From: Bacteroidia bacterium
GTDB taxonomy: Bacteria; Bacteroidota; Bacteroidia; B-17B0; Aurantibacillaceae
Direction: 5' to 3'
Assembly: GCA_021740825.1 (NCBI GenBank)
Contig: JAIOZA010000014.1
Location: forward strand, 1 to 64,000
DNA: 64,000 nucleotides
This document shows, in pieces, positions 11,409 to 21,276 of the stretch. The number at the start of each line of letters is the position of its first letter. The first letter of the stretch is position 1. Made by a program: the position numbers and the translations under genes. A model generated the notes under the pieces. That model saw only the letters and a list, made by a program, of their open reading frames with translations, did no database searches and was not told the DNA's origin.

Positions 11409-11416
11409 CAAAATTA
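11409..11416 (-). promoter_or_regulatory. Bacteroidota-type -7 element of the ilv operon leader
   Basis: Minus strand TAATTTTG matches TAnnTTTG, 15 nt upstream of the leader ATG. Confidence 0.6.
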
Positions 11417-11506
11417 AATTATTTTAAAGCTGAAATATCTAAATAAATTAAAGGATTTAGTAAGTCTGAAAAACAGACAATAATTGGTTTTTAAATTTTT
11501 GTCAAA

Positions 11507-13465
11507 TTAAAGTTTAACTAGTTTTTGTATAGTAGGTTGATCATTTACTAAAACTTTTAAGAAGTAAATTCCTGCATTTAATTTACTTATATCAAGATTA
11601 ATGGAAGTCATTCCAATATCATATTTATTAGCATCATATTTTTTAATAGTTCGGCCAATTTCGTTTACTATATCTATGCTTACCAATGATGTTTGATACA
11701 ATTTAATATCTAGCACTACATAATCATTACTGGGGTTTGGATATGTGATAATTTCAGAATTTAACTTGCGAGCACAAGCATGCTCAACTGAAATTATTTT
11801 TGAACTAGATGTTTTACCATCAAAATCTTTTTGGGTTAGTCGATAATAGCATGTGACATCTAAGTTATCTTCATCTATATAGCTGTAGTTGTTTATGCGA
11901 CCACTAGCGCCTAAACTTATAACACTTCCAATAGTTTCAAAATCTATTCCGTTTGTAGAGCGTTCAATTTTAAATTCACTATTATTTATTTCAGAGGCGG
12001 TTTGCCAGTTTAAAATAACTTGTCCGTTACTGCATTCGCCTTCAAAACGAGTAAGTTCGATGGGGAGGATAATAAAATTAGTGCAATTTCCAGTAAAAGA
12101 TGGAATAGTTGGACTAGCAAATGTATATGGAGAAGATATATTTGATCCTGCGCCTAACGCGCATGGACCTGATCCTGAATAGGTTATTGTAGGATTACCT
12201 GAATTAGTAATTTTAAAAGTATTGCCAGCACAACTATTTGTGCTTCCACCACCTATATCGATAGCACCAGCGCTAAATGTTGTTTCATTTATTGTTATAG
12301 AAAATTTATTGGAGCCGTTTATTCTAGCCCCAATATCATTTCCGGTAGTTCTTTGACCGGTGTTTCCTGAAAAGCTACAGGAATCTATTTTTAGTGTTAC
12401 ATTTCCACTAGAAGGCGTCAATCCAACGCCGCCAAAACTTGTAGTAGACGCTCCAAAACTTTTATTATCTGATATTTTACATTTCGTTAAAGTCATGGTG
12501 CCACTAACAATTCCTATACCTGCTCCAACATAATACGGCCCACCACTTGTTGAAACTGTATTGCTAAGAATACTTGATTCTCTGATTGTTACATTCCCCC
12601 CATTACAATAAACGCCAGCTCCGCCACCTTGTCCTCCAATATTATTAATAATGGCGCTATTTTTTACATTAACAACGTTTGTGTTATGAATACTATAAAC
12701 ATATAAACCAGCGCCACCGAATGCTGTTTTAGAATTATATGCAATTATTACATTTTGTATAGTTAGATTAATTGCATTACCAATAGCGTCTATACCACCG
12801 CTATAAGATGAGCCTGTGGCGTTACAATTGGAACCGCCTCCTTTCAATAAGACTGTAGAATTTGGGCCTATAGCAATTGCTGCATTTCCATTAGTGCCAT
12901 TATCAAATAAACTAACATTTTCAATTACGACACCTGTCGCATTATAAATTGAAAGCACCTGTCCACCAGTATTAATTCCATTATAAACAGTGCCGCTATT
13001 TGGAGCTCCGCCATAATATTTAGTAAATGTCATGTTTTTAACAGTTGTGTTATTAGCATTAATTTGCATAAAATAATCTGTCCCACCACCATGGAAATTA
13101 TTAGAAAACGTAGTAACTCCCATTCCAGCACCTATAAATGTTAAACCAGAAACAGTAATATTAAATTTACTTTCAGTTGTTACACTTGGAGTTCCCCCTT
13201 TTGCATAAATACCAGCATCAATTTTTATTGTATCGCCAGCAGCAAATGAAGAGCCATATAAAGTAAAGAGGTAAGTTAAAGTTAATACAGGGGTAGAAGG
13301 AGAAAGCCCTCTTCCTACCGAATTTACACCTGTGTAACGCGTTCCTGAAACAATGCAGTATATGTCGTTAGTTGTAAATCCATCATTGACATAATAGTTA
13401 GTAGAGCTTAGTGTGCCAACATTTATGAAATAAAAAGAAATTAGTACAAGTAAATTTTTTGTCAT
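11507..13465 (-). CDS. T9SS-exported right-handed beta-helix-like surface protein with C-terminal sorting domain (type A)
   Basis: 652 aa; signal-like N-terminus; parallel beta-helix-like turns (NTTVKNMTFTKYYGG, GVVIENVSLFDNGTNG); C-terminal TYPNPSNDYVVLDI...LNAGIYFLKVLVNDQPTIQKLVKL. Confidence 0.85.
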   Translation of the reverse strand: MTKNLLVLISFYFINVGTLSSTNYYVNDGFTTNDIYCIVSGTRYTGVNSVGRGLSPSTPVLTLTYLFTLYGSSFAAGDTIKIDAGIYAKGGTPSVTTESKFNITVSGLTFIGAGMGVTTFSNNFHGGGTDYFMQINANNTTVKNMTFTKYYGGAPNSGTVYNGINTGGQVLSIYNATGVVIENVSLFDNGTNGNAAIAIGPNSTVLLKGGGSNCNATGSSYSGGIDAIGNAINLTIQNVIIAYNSKTAFGGAGLYVYSIHNTNVVNVKNSAIINNIGGQGGGAGVYCNGGNVTIRESSILSNTVSTSGGPYYVGAGIGIVSGTMTLTKCKISDNKSFGASTTSFGGVGLTPSSGNVTLKIDSCSFSGNTGQRTTGNDIGARINGSNKFSITINETTFSAGAIDIGGGSTNSCAGNTFKITNSGNPTITYSGSGPCALGAGSNISSPYTFASPTIPSFTGNCTNFIILPIELTRFEGECSNGQVILNWQTASEINNSEFKIERSTNGIDFETIGSVISLGASGRINNYSYIDEDNLDVTCYYRLTQKDFDGKTSSSKIISVEHACARKLNSEIITYPNPSNDYVVLDIKLYQTSLVSIDIVNEIGRTIKKYDANKYDIGMTSINLDISKLNAGIYFLKVLVNDQPTIQKLVKL

Positions 13466-13553
13466 CTTTTAGTTACTCTTACATCAAAAATATGGCATAT
13501 TTCTAATTTTATTGGCAATTATTAGTTATTTTTAGGAAGTCTGAATTTATATC

Positions 13554-15065
13554 ATGAAAAAAAACAGCAATTCCTTTGTTTTGATTAAGAGTTTAACCAT
13601 GTCTGAAAAGAGGTATTTTAAAATATTTTCTGAAAGACATACCATTGGTGCTCAAAACAAATATGTTGCATTATTTGATGAATTGGACAAAATAGAAAAT
13701 GAAAATGACTCAGAAATTAAAAGAAATTTAACAGCAATAGGAATTAATGCCGATTTTCTTTCGGCAGATAAAAATTACCTTTATCAATTAATTTTAAGAA
13801 GCTTAAACGAGTTTCATAACTCCAAAACATTTAATTTACAAGTTAAGGATTTATTACTTTCTATTGAGATACTATTTCATAAAGGATTATATCATGAATC
13901 GTTAAAATTGATTAATAAAGCAGAATTGCTTGCTGATGAATGCGAAAATTTTCAATTAATGATTGACATTTTAACTTGGAAAAAAAAATGTAGTGGCTAT
14001 TCTTTAGGATTAAAAAAAGCAGCTGAGGCTAATTTGCAAATTGATAAGTACATTGCTTTATTGAACAATTTAAAACGAACGACCGATTTATATTATGAAA
14101 GTAATTTGCTGCAAACAGAAAACGAAAAGTATACTTATGCTGATATTCAAAAAAAGTATGCGGAAATACTAAACCAACCCGAACTAAAATCTGAAAAAAA
14201 TGTTTTATCCTTTTCAGCAAAAATATTTTATCATTTGATATATTCAAATTATTACGTTGCTGTTGAAGATAAACGAAAAGAATATGATCATTTGCAAAAG
14301 TTAGTAGATGTTTTAAATGCATCTAAAACCTACGCAGCAGAAAACCCTTTAGATTACATCTCAATTTATAACAGATTATTATCGATAAAAAAGTTCTTCC
14401 CTAGCAATGCTTTTTTTGATGACATTAAAGTGCTTAATGATTTTGCTAAAGAAGTAACTATAAGAAAGGAAGTTGTATTGCAACGTGTTTTTGTGCACAC
14501 AAATACTCACGAGTTAGAATATTATTTGATAAATAACCGTTTCAGGCAAGCTTTGGCAAAAACTACTAGTATTGATAAGGAGCATTATAAATTATCGATG
14601 GATATGGAACCGTACCACATGATTTATTTTTTTTATCTTCAGGCGGTTACCTTAGTTTATTTAGGTCAGTTTCATAAGAGTTTAAAAATTGTGAATAAAT
14701 CATTACAAGATTTTACTTTTGATGCAAGGCCCCAAGTTTATTTAAGGCTAGAACTTTTAAATGTTATAATTCATTATGAATTAAAGAACTATACATTAGT
14801 AAAATCCTTAGCTAAACAAGTTTTAAAAAAGAATAGCGTTACAAGAATTTTTAGTACAACAGAAGAAAATATATTAGCTGTTTTTATAAAAATTGTTAGT
14901 TTAAAACACAGCACCCAAAAAGAAGAATTGGTTTATTGGCAAAAATTAATGCAAACAATAAATAGCAGTAAAGACAAATTGTTTATTAATATTTTAAATG
15001 AAAATTATGTAAAATGGGTTAGTGCCAAAATAAAAAGAAAATTGGTGTGTGACCTTTATGAATAA
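13554..15065 (+). CDS. Conserved-looking helical (TPR-like) protein of unknown function
   Basis: 503-aa ORF, helix-rich, no recognised catalytic motif. Confidence 0.75.
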   Translation: MKKNSNSFVLIKSLTMSEKRYFKIFSERHTIGAQNKYVALFDELDKIENENDSEIKRNLTAIGINADFLSADKNYLYQLILRSLNEFHNSKTFNLQVKDLLLSIEILFHKGLYHESLKLINKAELLADECENFQLMIDILTWKKKCSGYSLGLKKAAEANLQIDKYIALLNNLKRTTDLYYESNLLQTENEKYTYADIQKKYAEILNQPELKSEKNVLSFSAKIFYHLIYSNYYVAVEDKRKEYDHLQKLVDVLNASKTYAAENPLDYISIYNRLLSIKKFFPSNAFFDDIKVLNDFAKEVTIRKEVVLQRVFVHTNTHELEYYLINNRFRQALAKTTSIDKEHYKLSMDMEPYHMIYFFYLQAVTLVYLGQFHKSLKIVNKSLQDFTFDARPQVYLRLELLNVIIHYELKNYTLVKSLAKQVLKKNSVTRIFSTTEENILAVFIKIVSLKHSTQKEELVYWQKLMQTINSSKDKLFINILNENYVKWVSAKIKRKLVCDLYE

Positions 15066-15098
15066 CCTTTTATAAGTAATTGATAGTCTAAGCAGTTA

Positions 15099-15153
15099 GT
15101 CACCCTGAACTTGATTCAGGGTCTCTGAGATGCTGAATCAAGTTCAGCATGAC
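15099..15153. repeat. Short intergenic palindromic element, GTCACCCTGAACTTGATTCAGGG...TGCTGAATCAAGTTCAGCATGAC
   Basis: CTGAACTTGATTCAG is the exact reverse complement of CTGAATCAAGTTCAG; ends GTCA/TGAC; each half is also a hairpin. Confidence 0.8.
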
Positions 15154-15189
15154 CGCCATAATTGGACGATGTAATAAATGTATTTGGTA

Positions 15190-15972
15190 TTATAAAACTT
15201 TAAACTGATCTCCATCCGATAAAACAGGAAATAAATTTCGAAAATCTTCTAAATAATTATAAGACAAATCGAACGATTCCGTTTTATCTTCGTGTGATTG
15301 AATAGTGCTCATTAATTCTCCTCGAGGATTTATAATCGCTGAATCGCCAGAATGCGCAACCCCATTCCCGTCATTGCCAGTTCTATTTAATCCTACCACA
15401 TAAGATTGATTTTCAATAGCTCTTGCAATCAATAATTGTTTCCATGGATAAGCTCGCACTTCAGGCCAATTTGCAACATAAATTAGAACATCATAACAAT
15501 TTTCTTTTTGGTTTTTACTCCATACCGGAAATCGCAAGTCATAACAAATTAGAGGACAAATTTTCCAGCCTTTATAGTCAATTATTAATTTCTCGCTTCC
15601 TGCTTTATAAAACTGATCTTCGTTCCCCATTTTAAATAAATGGCGCTTATTATAAAATTGAAAACTCCCATCTGGGTTTACCCAATATAATCTGTTATAA
15701 AACTGCCCTTTATCTTTTACAGAAATACTTCCAACTAAAACACATTTTTTATGTTTTGCTTTTTCCATCATCCATTGCAATCCTTTTCCTCCATGTTCTT
15801 CAGCAAATTGTTTCGGATTCATTGTAAAGCCAGTAGTAAACATTTCTGGCAATACAATAATATCTGTTGGTATAATGATGTTATTAATTTTAGAATCAAA
15901 GTGCTTTAAATTACTTTCTGCATCTTCCCAATATAAATGGGTTTGAATAATTGTTATGTTTAAATCTTCCAT
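15190..15972 (-). CDS. Carbon-nitrogen hydrolase, omega-amidase (YafV/NIT2-like)
   Basis: 260 aa; LPEMFTTGF, YNKRHLFKMG, ICYDLRFPVW (Glu-Lys-Cys nitrilase triad). Confidence 0.85.
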   Translation of the reverse strand: MEDLNITIIQTHLYWEDAESNLKHFDSKINNIIIPTDIIVLPEMFTTGFTMNPKQFAEEHGGKGLQWMMEKAKHKKCVLVGSISVKDKGQFYNRLYWVNPDGSFQFYNKRHLFKMGNEDQFYKAGSEKLIIDYKGWKICPLICYDLRFPVWSKNQKENCYDVLIYVANWPEVRAYPWKQLLIARAIENQSYVVGLNRTGNDGNGVAHSGDSAIINPRGELMSTIQSHEDKTESFDLSYNYLEDFRNLFPVLSDGDQFKVL

Positions 15973-16042
15973 TTAATATTGATTATTATATGCTGGTTTT
16001 AACCAAAAGTTGTTAAGTAAAGTTATTACTTAATGTTTCTAA

Positions 16043-17185
16043 CTAAAGTTTACATAGTATTTCTGCTGCTTTTTCTAAAGTTTCTTCTTTTTTTGCAAAG
16101 CAAAACCGTAACAATTGTTGCTGATTATTTTTTGTATAAAAAACGGATAATGGAATGGACGCTAATCCTTTTTCTTTTGTTAATCTTATTGCAAAATCAG
16201 TGTCTATTTCGTCTGTAATGGCTTTGTAATTTAATAATTGAAAATAAGTCCCGGTGCAAGATTCAATGGTGAAACGCGAAGTTGAAATTAGTTTTCTGAA
16301 ATAATCACGCTTTGCTTGATAAAATTTATGAAGTTCAAGATAAGTAGTGCTATCTTTTAAATAATCTGCTAAAGCAAGTTGAAATGGATGGTTAACGCAG
16401 AATACTAAAAACTGATGTACTTTTCTAAACTCAATCATTAACTCTTTTGGTGCAGCTACATAACCAATTTTCCAACCAGTGGCATGAACTGTTTTTCCAA
16501 AAGAGGAAACAATAATAGATTGTGCCGCTAAGGTTTTAAACCTAGCTACGCTTTGATGTTCTTTGCCATCAAAACACATATGCTCATAAACCTCATCACT
16601 AATTACAATAATATTTTTACCTATCACTAATTTTTGAAGTTCCAGCACATCACTTTCCAAAAGGGTTGTTCCGCTTGGATTGTGAGGCGAATTAATTATG
16701 ATCATGCGGGTATTATCTGTAATGGTTTTTTTTACAATTTCCCAATTAATAGTAAAGTTTGGATATTCTAAAGCAATAGGTTTTACAACGCCACCATGAA
16801 CTTCAATGGCAGGAATGTAGCAATCGTAAGCGGGCTCAAAAACAATAACTTCATCACCCTTATTTATAAAAGCTGCAATGCTCGTGTAAATTGCCTGGGT
16901 AGCGCCTGCTGTAATTGTAATTTCGGTTTCAGGATGATAAATTGCCCCGTAACAATTATGCAAAAGTTCACTTATCACTTCTCTTAAGGGTTGCGCACCG
17001 GTCATTGGCGCATACTGATTAAACCCATCGCTCATGTGTTTTTGAGCAAAATCAAGTAATTTTGAGTCGCAGCCAAAATCCGGGAACCCTTGTGATAAAT
17101 TAATAGCGTTATATTCTTTTGCTAAACCACTCATTATAGTGAATATTGTAGTGCCAATAGCTGGTAATTTTGAATTTATCTGCAT
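16043..17185 (-). CDS. PLP aminotransferase class I/II (methionine/glutamine transaminase-like, YbdL family)
   Basis: 380 aa; NLSQGFPDFGCD, NSPHNPSGTTL, SSFGKTVHATGWKIGY; adjacent to the omega-amidase gene. Confidence 0.85.
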   Translation of the reverse strand: MQINSKLPAIGTTIFTIMSGLAKEYNAINLSQGFPDFGCDSKLLDFAQKHMSDGFNQYAPMTGAQPLREVISELLHNCYGAIYHPETEITITAGATQAIYTSIAAFINKGDEVIVFEPAYDCYIPAIEVHGGVVKPIALEYPNFTINWEIVKKTITDNTRMIIINSPHNPSGTTLLESDVLELQKLVIGKNIIVISDEVYEHMCFDGKEHQSVARFKTLAAQSIIVSSFGKTVHATGWKIGYVAAPKELMIEFRKVHQFLVFCVNHPFQLALADYLKDSTTYLELHKFYQAKRDYFRKLISTSRFTIESCTGTYFQLLNYKAITDEIDTDFAIRLTKEKGLASIPLSVFYTKNNQQQLLRFCFAKKEETLEKAAEILCKL

Positions 17186-17283
17186 ATTTTTTATTAATAA
17201 TTAGACTAAGTTGCTAAAAAAATCTTATTTTTGCTACCCGTTCTTGGATTTTCATTAAAATAATAAAAAACCATTAACTAAAT

Positions 17284-17354
17284 GGTCCTGTGGCCGAGTG
17301 GTTAGGCTCAGCTCTGCAAAAGCTGCTACTCCAGTTCGAACCTGGACGGGACCT
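17284..17354 (+). tRNA. tRNA-Cys (GCA)
   Basis: GGTCCTG...CGGGACC acceptor stem, anticodon loop CTGCAAA between CAGCT/AGCTG, TTCGAAC T-loop, discriminator T. Confidence 0.93.
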
Positions 17355-17357
17355 CTA

Positions 17358-17397
17358 AAAACCCTCTAAATCAATTTGATTTTAGAGGGTTTTTTAT
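17358..17397 (+). terminator. Intrinsic terminator after tRNA-Cys
   Basis: AACCCTCTAAA...TTTAGAGGGTTTTTTATTT. Confidence 0.8.
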
Positions 17398-17421
17398 TTA
17401 GTTTTAAATTAATAAAAGCTG

Positions 17422-20316
17422 TTGAAAAAGTACTATTTATATTTTTTTTTACTGTTTACTCTAAATCAGCTTTTACAAGCTCAAAATCCTGTTGCATTTC
17501 AAATAACTTCAGAAGAAGGTTTACCAAGCCAAACTATTTATAGCGCTGTACAAGACAAAAAAGGATTTATTTGGATAGGAACGGACGCTGGTTTATATAG
17601 GTATGATGGAATTCGTTATTATGAATATAAACATCCGTTGCAAAAATCACGTTCATTAACTGGGCTTGAAAAAGCGATGGATGGTAAAATATACACGTAT
17701 AATTTTAACGGGCAGATTTTTTTTATAGAAAATGATTCTTTGAAATTGTTGCATGCTTGGGATAAAGGATCGGTTTCAAACATTTGTACTGATAAAAGTA
17801 ACAACCTTTGGGTGTGTTATAAAGAAGGTGTTGCTAAACTTTCTAATAAAACAAATACATGGGCAAATTTTGCGTCTACCATTAAATATCCAACAAGCAA
17901 CTATACAAATTCATGTTTTGTAGATAACGACAATGTTTTTTGGTGCCTTGGTCCGAAAGGATTAATTCGAATTAAAAATGATATAGAAACATGTTATCCC
18001 TTAAATTGGCATGAAAAAAAAGTGTCAGGTGAATATCAACTTACATTCTATAGTCAACAAAAATTTATTTTTAGTCAAGTTGATGGAGAAATATTTCACC
18101 TAGTTGCAGGGAACTTAAAACCCTTTTATTCCAAAAATTTAAATCCACTTCTTAAAGACAAAAAAATAACTAGGGTTGAAGAAGATCACCAAAATCGTAT
18201 TTGGATATACACCTATAGCGGAATTATAATTTATGATATTAAACATGACACAAGCGAATTATTGTATGAAGACAAAGCTTTTTCGTGCGGCATTCAGGAT
18301 GACGAGAATTCTTACTGGCTTAGTACACTTCATGACGGGTTACTCAGAATACCTGAATTGTCGAATAAATTATGGATTATAAAAGATGATGCAAATGGGA
18401 ATACAAAAATTAATAAAGTAGTATGCGCTAAATCTTCCGTTTTTTTTGCTTCAGTTAATGGAAAAATTGGGGAACTAACATTAAATGATAATAGTATAAA
18501 CACCTTCTCACTTGCTACTAAGTCGGATATACAATCACTTGCATTAGCGGAAGATAAACAGTCTATTTTTTTTGGAATTCAATCTAGTGTTTATACTTTC
18601 AAGCAAAATAAAGCAAAAATCATTAGCGAGAAACTTCCTCCTGCAAAAGACATATTACAAATAGGAAACAGTTATGTTATTGCTACTTCAAAAGGAGTAT
18701 TCTATTATAGCCCCATTGAAAATTTAAAAATAGAAGTTTTAAATAAAAAATGGACAAGATCAATTGCCTACGATAAAACAAATAGTCGTTTATATCTTGC
18801 TACAAATAGCGGTATTGATATTTACAACTATCAAAATCAACATTGGGAATATAAAGGCACGCAACTAGATAGTTTGCAGATTATTTCACTTTCCATGTCC
18901 TCAAAAAATAAAATTCACGCTTTATCTTTTAATGGGAATATCTATGAACTATCATCTGTTCAAACAGCTTTACATCTCACGTCTATAGATAAAGCTATTA
19001 TTGGTTATCAAATTAAAGAAAATGATGATTGTCTTTTTTTAGCTACAAACAAAGGTCTTTGGATATACAACTTACAAAATAAAAAAACAAAACTTATTAA
19101 TCGATTATCTGGTTTAGCATCAAATACTATAGATGGTTTAGACATTGATTCTGAATATATATGGTTGGCAACTTCAAAAGGTATTCAGCAACTACCATTA
19201 CATACAAATAACAAAATTACGTCCTCAAAAATATATTTAAAAAACATTTCGGTCAATAACTCCATTGTTAATTATAAAAAGCCATTAAATCTAAACTATA
19301 AAGATGAGCTAAAAATAGAATTGAATGCAGTTGCATTAAGCTCCGAAAATCACTTTCAATATGCTTATCGATTAGACACTATCAACTCTTGGATATTTTT
19401 GCCAGCAGAAATAAATCAAATTGAATTGCCTGTTCTCAGTTCTGGCCCCTTCAATTTAGAAATAAAATTAGTAGATCATTTAGGAAAAGATTCCATTAAT
19501 TCTGTACTAATAAATGGAACAGTAAACCCTCCGTTTTGGCAAAGGTGGTGGTTTTATCTTATGATTGGGATTACCTGTATATTACTTGCGCTTATTATTT
19601 TTAAGCAACGCGTAAAAGTTATTCATAAAAAACAATTAAAAGAATTAGAACGTATTAATCTCGAACATCAATTAAAACTATCACAAGAAACTGCATTAAG
19701 AGCTCAAATGAATCCGCATTTTATATTTAATGTATTAAATTCTATAAAAAGTTATATCTATGATAACGACAAAAAAAAAGCGGCAAGTTATCTTCAACGA
19801 TTTTCTGATTTGGTGCGTAAAATATTAGAACAAAGCTCCATGTCGTGGGTAAAATTAGATGAAGAAATAGAACTATTAAAATTATATATCGAACTAGAGT
19901 CGATGCTGTTTATTGATGAGTTTCAGTATTCTATTCAAATAAATGACAATATCGATACTAGCCACACCGCTCTACCATCCCTTATTTTACAACCCTTTAT
20001 AGAAAACGCCTTTAAACATGGGTTAAGGCATAAACTTGGAGAAAAGAAGCTGGATATACTTTTTGCGATGGATACTACAAACACTGTTTTAAATGTGACG
20101 ATAACCGACAACGGTATTGGACGAAGTCAATCGAAAATAATTAATGATAGTAATTATAAAAAACATCAATCTTTTTCCACAGATGCCATTAATAAAGTTA
20201 CTGTTTTAAATCAAAATCAACCTGGAATTATTGCCATCAATTATTTAGATTTATACAACAACAATCATGATAGTATAGGCACATCGGTAGTAATAAAAAT
20301 TAAATCAAATGACTAA
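17422..20316 (+). CDS. Two-component sensor: reg_prop-type beta-propeller sensor, one TM segment, LytS-type histidine kinase (His_kinase family)
   Basis: 964 aa, TTG start; GFIWIGTDAGLYRYDG repeats; ALRAQMNPHFIFNVLNSIKSYI; N-box LQPFIENAFKHGLRH. Confidence 0.88.
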   Translation: MKKYYLYFFLLFTLNQLLQAQNPVAFQITSEEGLPSQTIYSAVQDKKGFIWIGTDAGLYRYDGIRYYEYKHPLQKSRSLTGLEKAMDGKIYTYNFNGQIFFIENDSLKLLHAWDKGSVSNICTDKSNNLWVCYKEGVAKLSNKTNTWANFASTIKYPTSNYTNSCFVDNDNVFWCLGPKGLIRIKNDIETCYPLNWHEKKVSGEYQLTFYSQQKFIFSQVDGEIFHLVAGNLKPFYSKNLNPLLKDKKITRVEEDHQNRIWIYTYSGIIIYDIKHDTSELLYEDKAFSCGIQDDENSYWLSTLHDGLLRIPELSNKLWIIKDDANGNTKINKVVCAKSSVFFASVNGKIGELTLNDNSINTFSLATKSDIQSLALAEDKQSIFFGIQSSVYTFKQNKAKIISEKLPPAKDILQIGNSYVIATSKGVFYYSPIENLKIEVLNKKWTRSIAYDKTNSRLYLATNSGIDIYNYQNQHWEYKGTQLDSLQIISLSMSSKNKIHALSFNGNIYELSSVQTALHLTSIDKAIIGYQIKENDDCLFLATNKGLWIYNLQNKKTKLINRLSGLASNTIDGLDIDSEYIWLATSKGIQQLPLHTNNKITSSKIYLKNISVNNSIVNYKKPLNLNYKDELKIELNAVALSSENHFQYAYRLDTINSWIFLPAEINQIELPVLSSGPFNLEIKLVDHLGKDSINSVLINGTVNPPFWQRWWFYLMIGITCILLALIIFKQRVKVIHKKQLKELERINLEHQLKLSQETALRAQMNPHFIFNVLNSIKSYIYDNDKKKAASYLQRFSDLVRKILEQSSMSWVKLDEEIELLKLYIELESMLFIDEFQYSIQINDNIDTSHTALPSLILQPFIENAFKHGLRHKLGEKKLDILFAMDTTNTVLNVTITDNGIGRSQSKIINDSNYKKHQSFSTDAINKVTVLNQNQPGIIAINYLDLYNNNHDSIGTSVVIKIKSND

Positions 20317-21073
20317 ACTTAAAGCGATAATCATCGACGATTCTCCACAAGCTAGAAAACTACTTTTAATGATGTTAGAAGAATATACTAAAGATTTAGA
20401 AGTAATTGCAGAAGCTGAACAAGCTGCTCAAGGTTTAGATTTGATAAAAAAACATGCACCTAATGTTATTTTTTTAGACATTGAAATGCCTGGAAAATCA
20501 GGAATTCAACTAGCTGAACAATTATTGATTGAAAAAATAAATCCAGCAATCGTTTTTACAACAGCTTATAACGATTATGCTTTAAAAGCATTTCGATTAA
20601 GCGCTATTGATTATTTATTAAAACCCATAAATGAAAAACATTTACAAGAAGCAATTGAGAAAATAAAAAAAGTACATCCAAAAGCGGAGGAAGAAAAAAA
20701 GCTAAAAACATTTATAACTAATTACAATACTGCTTTTCCAAAAACATTAAGCATTCCAACTTCTACGGGGTATCAATTTTTAAAAATTGATACTATCTTA
20801 TATATGAAAGCAGATGGTTCTTACACTCATATATTTTTTGATAAAGAAAAGTCAATCACCGTTTCTAAAAATTTAAAATATTTTGAAACTGCTCTTGATG
20901 GCTATTCTCAATTTATACGAGTGCATCGAAGTTATTTAATAAATCTTTTGCAAATGAAAAAATTTGATAAACAAAATAGAGGAGAAATTATTATGAATGA
21001 TGATGCTATTATTGATTTAGCTAGAGAAAAGCGGGAGGACTTTTTTAATGCCGTAGAAAAATTTATGCTTTAA
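20309..21073 (+). CDS. LytTR-family response regulator
   Basis: 254 aa; receiver domain (VIFLDIEMPGKSGIQLAE), LytTR DNA-binding domain (IDTILYMKADGSYTHIFF...FIRVHRSYLINL); overlaps the kinase gene by 8 nt. Confidence 0.92.
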   Translation: MTKLKAIIIDDSPQARKLLLMMLEEYTKDLEVIAEAEQAAQGLDLIKKHAPNVIFLDIEMPGKSGIQLAEQLLIEKINPAIVFTTAYNDYALKAFRLSAIDYLLKPINEKHLQEAIEKIKKVHPKAEEEKKLKTFITNYNTAFPKTLSIPTSTGYQFLKIDTILYMKADGSYTHIFFDKEKSITVSKNLKYFETALDGYSQFIRVHRSYLINLLQMKKFDKQNRGEIIMNDDAIIDLAREKREDFFNAVEKFML

Positions 21074-21244
21074 TTTTTTAATTTAATCTTATTTGTTTTC
21101 TAAAATCATTTTAATTACAGTGATTTTTTGGTATTTATCGATTTAGATAATTTTTATGTGGTGTAAATGAGTTTTCTTTTTTAAGAGCCACAAACTCAAA
21201 CGCGTCATTCACAAAACGCTTTTTTTTAGCCTACAGTTATATTT

Positions 21245-21252
21245 TAGATTTG
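21245..21252 (+). promoter_or_regulatory. Bacteroidota -7 element TAGATTTG
   Basis: Matches TAnnTTTG, 25 nt upstream of the likely ATG at 21277. Confidence 0.5.
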
Positions 21253-21276
21253 TGTAAAATTATAAAATCTAAAAAA

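Noticed and set aside
21250-21276. TTG start of the LamG ORF
   Set aside because: Overlaps the TAGATTTG promoter motif; ATG 21277 begins a normal signal peptide.
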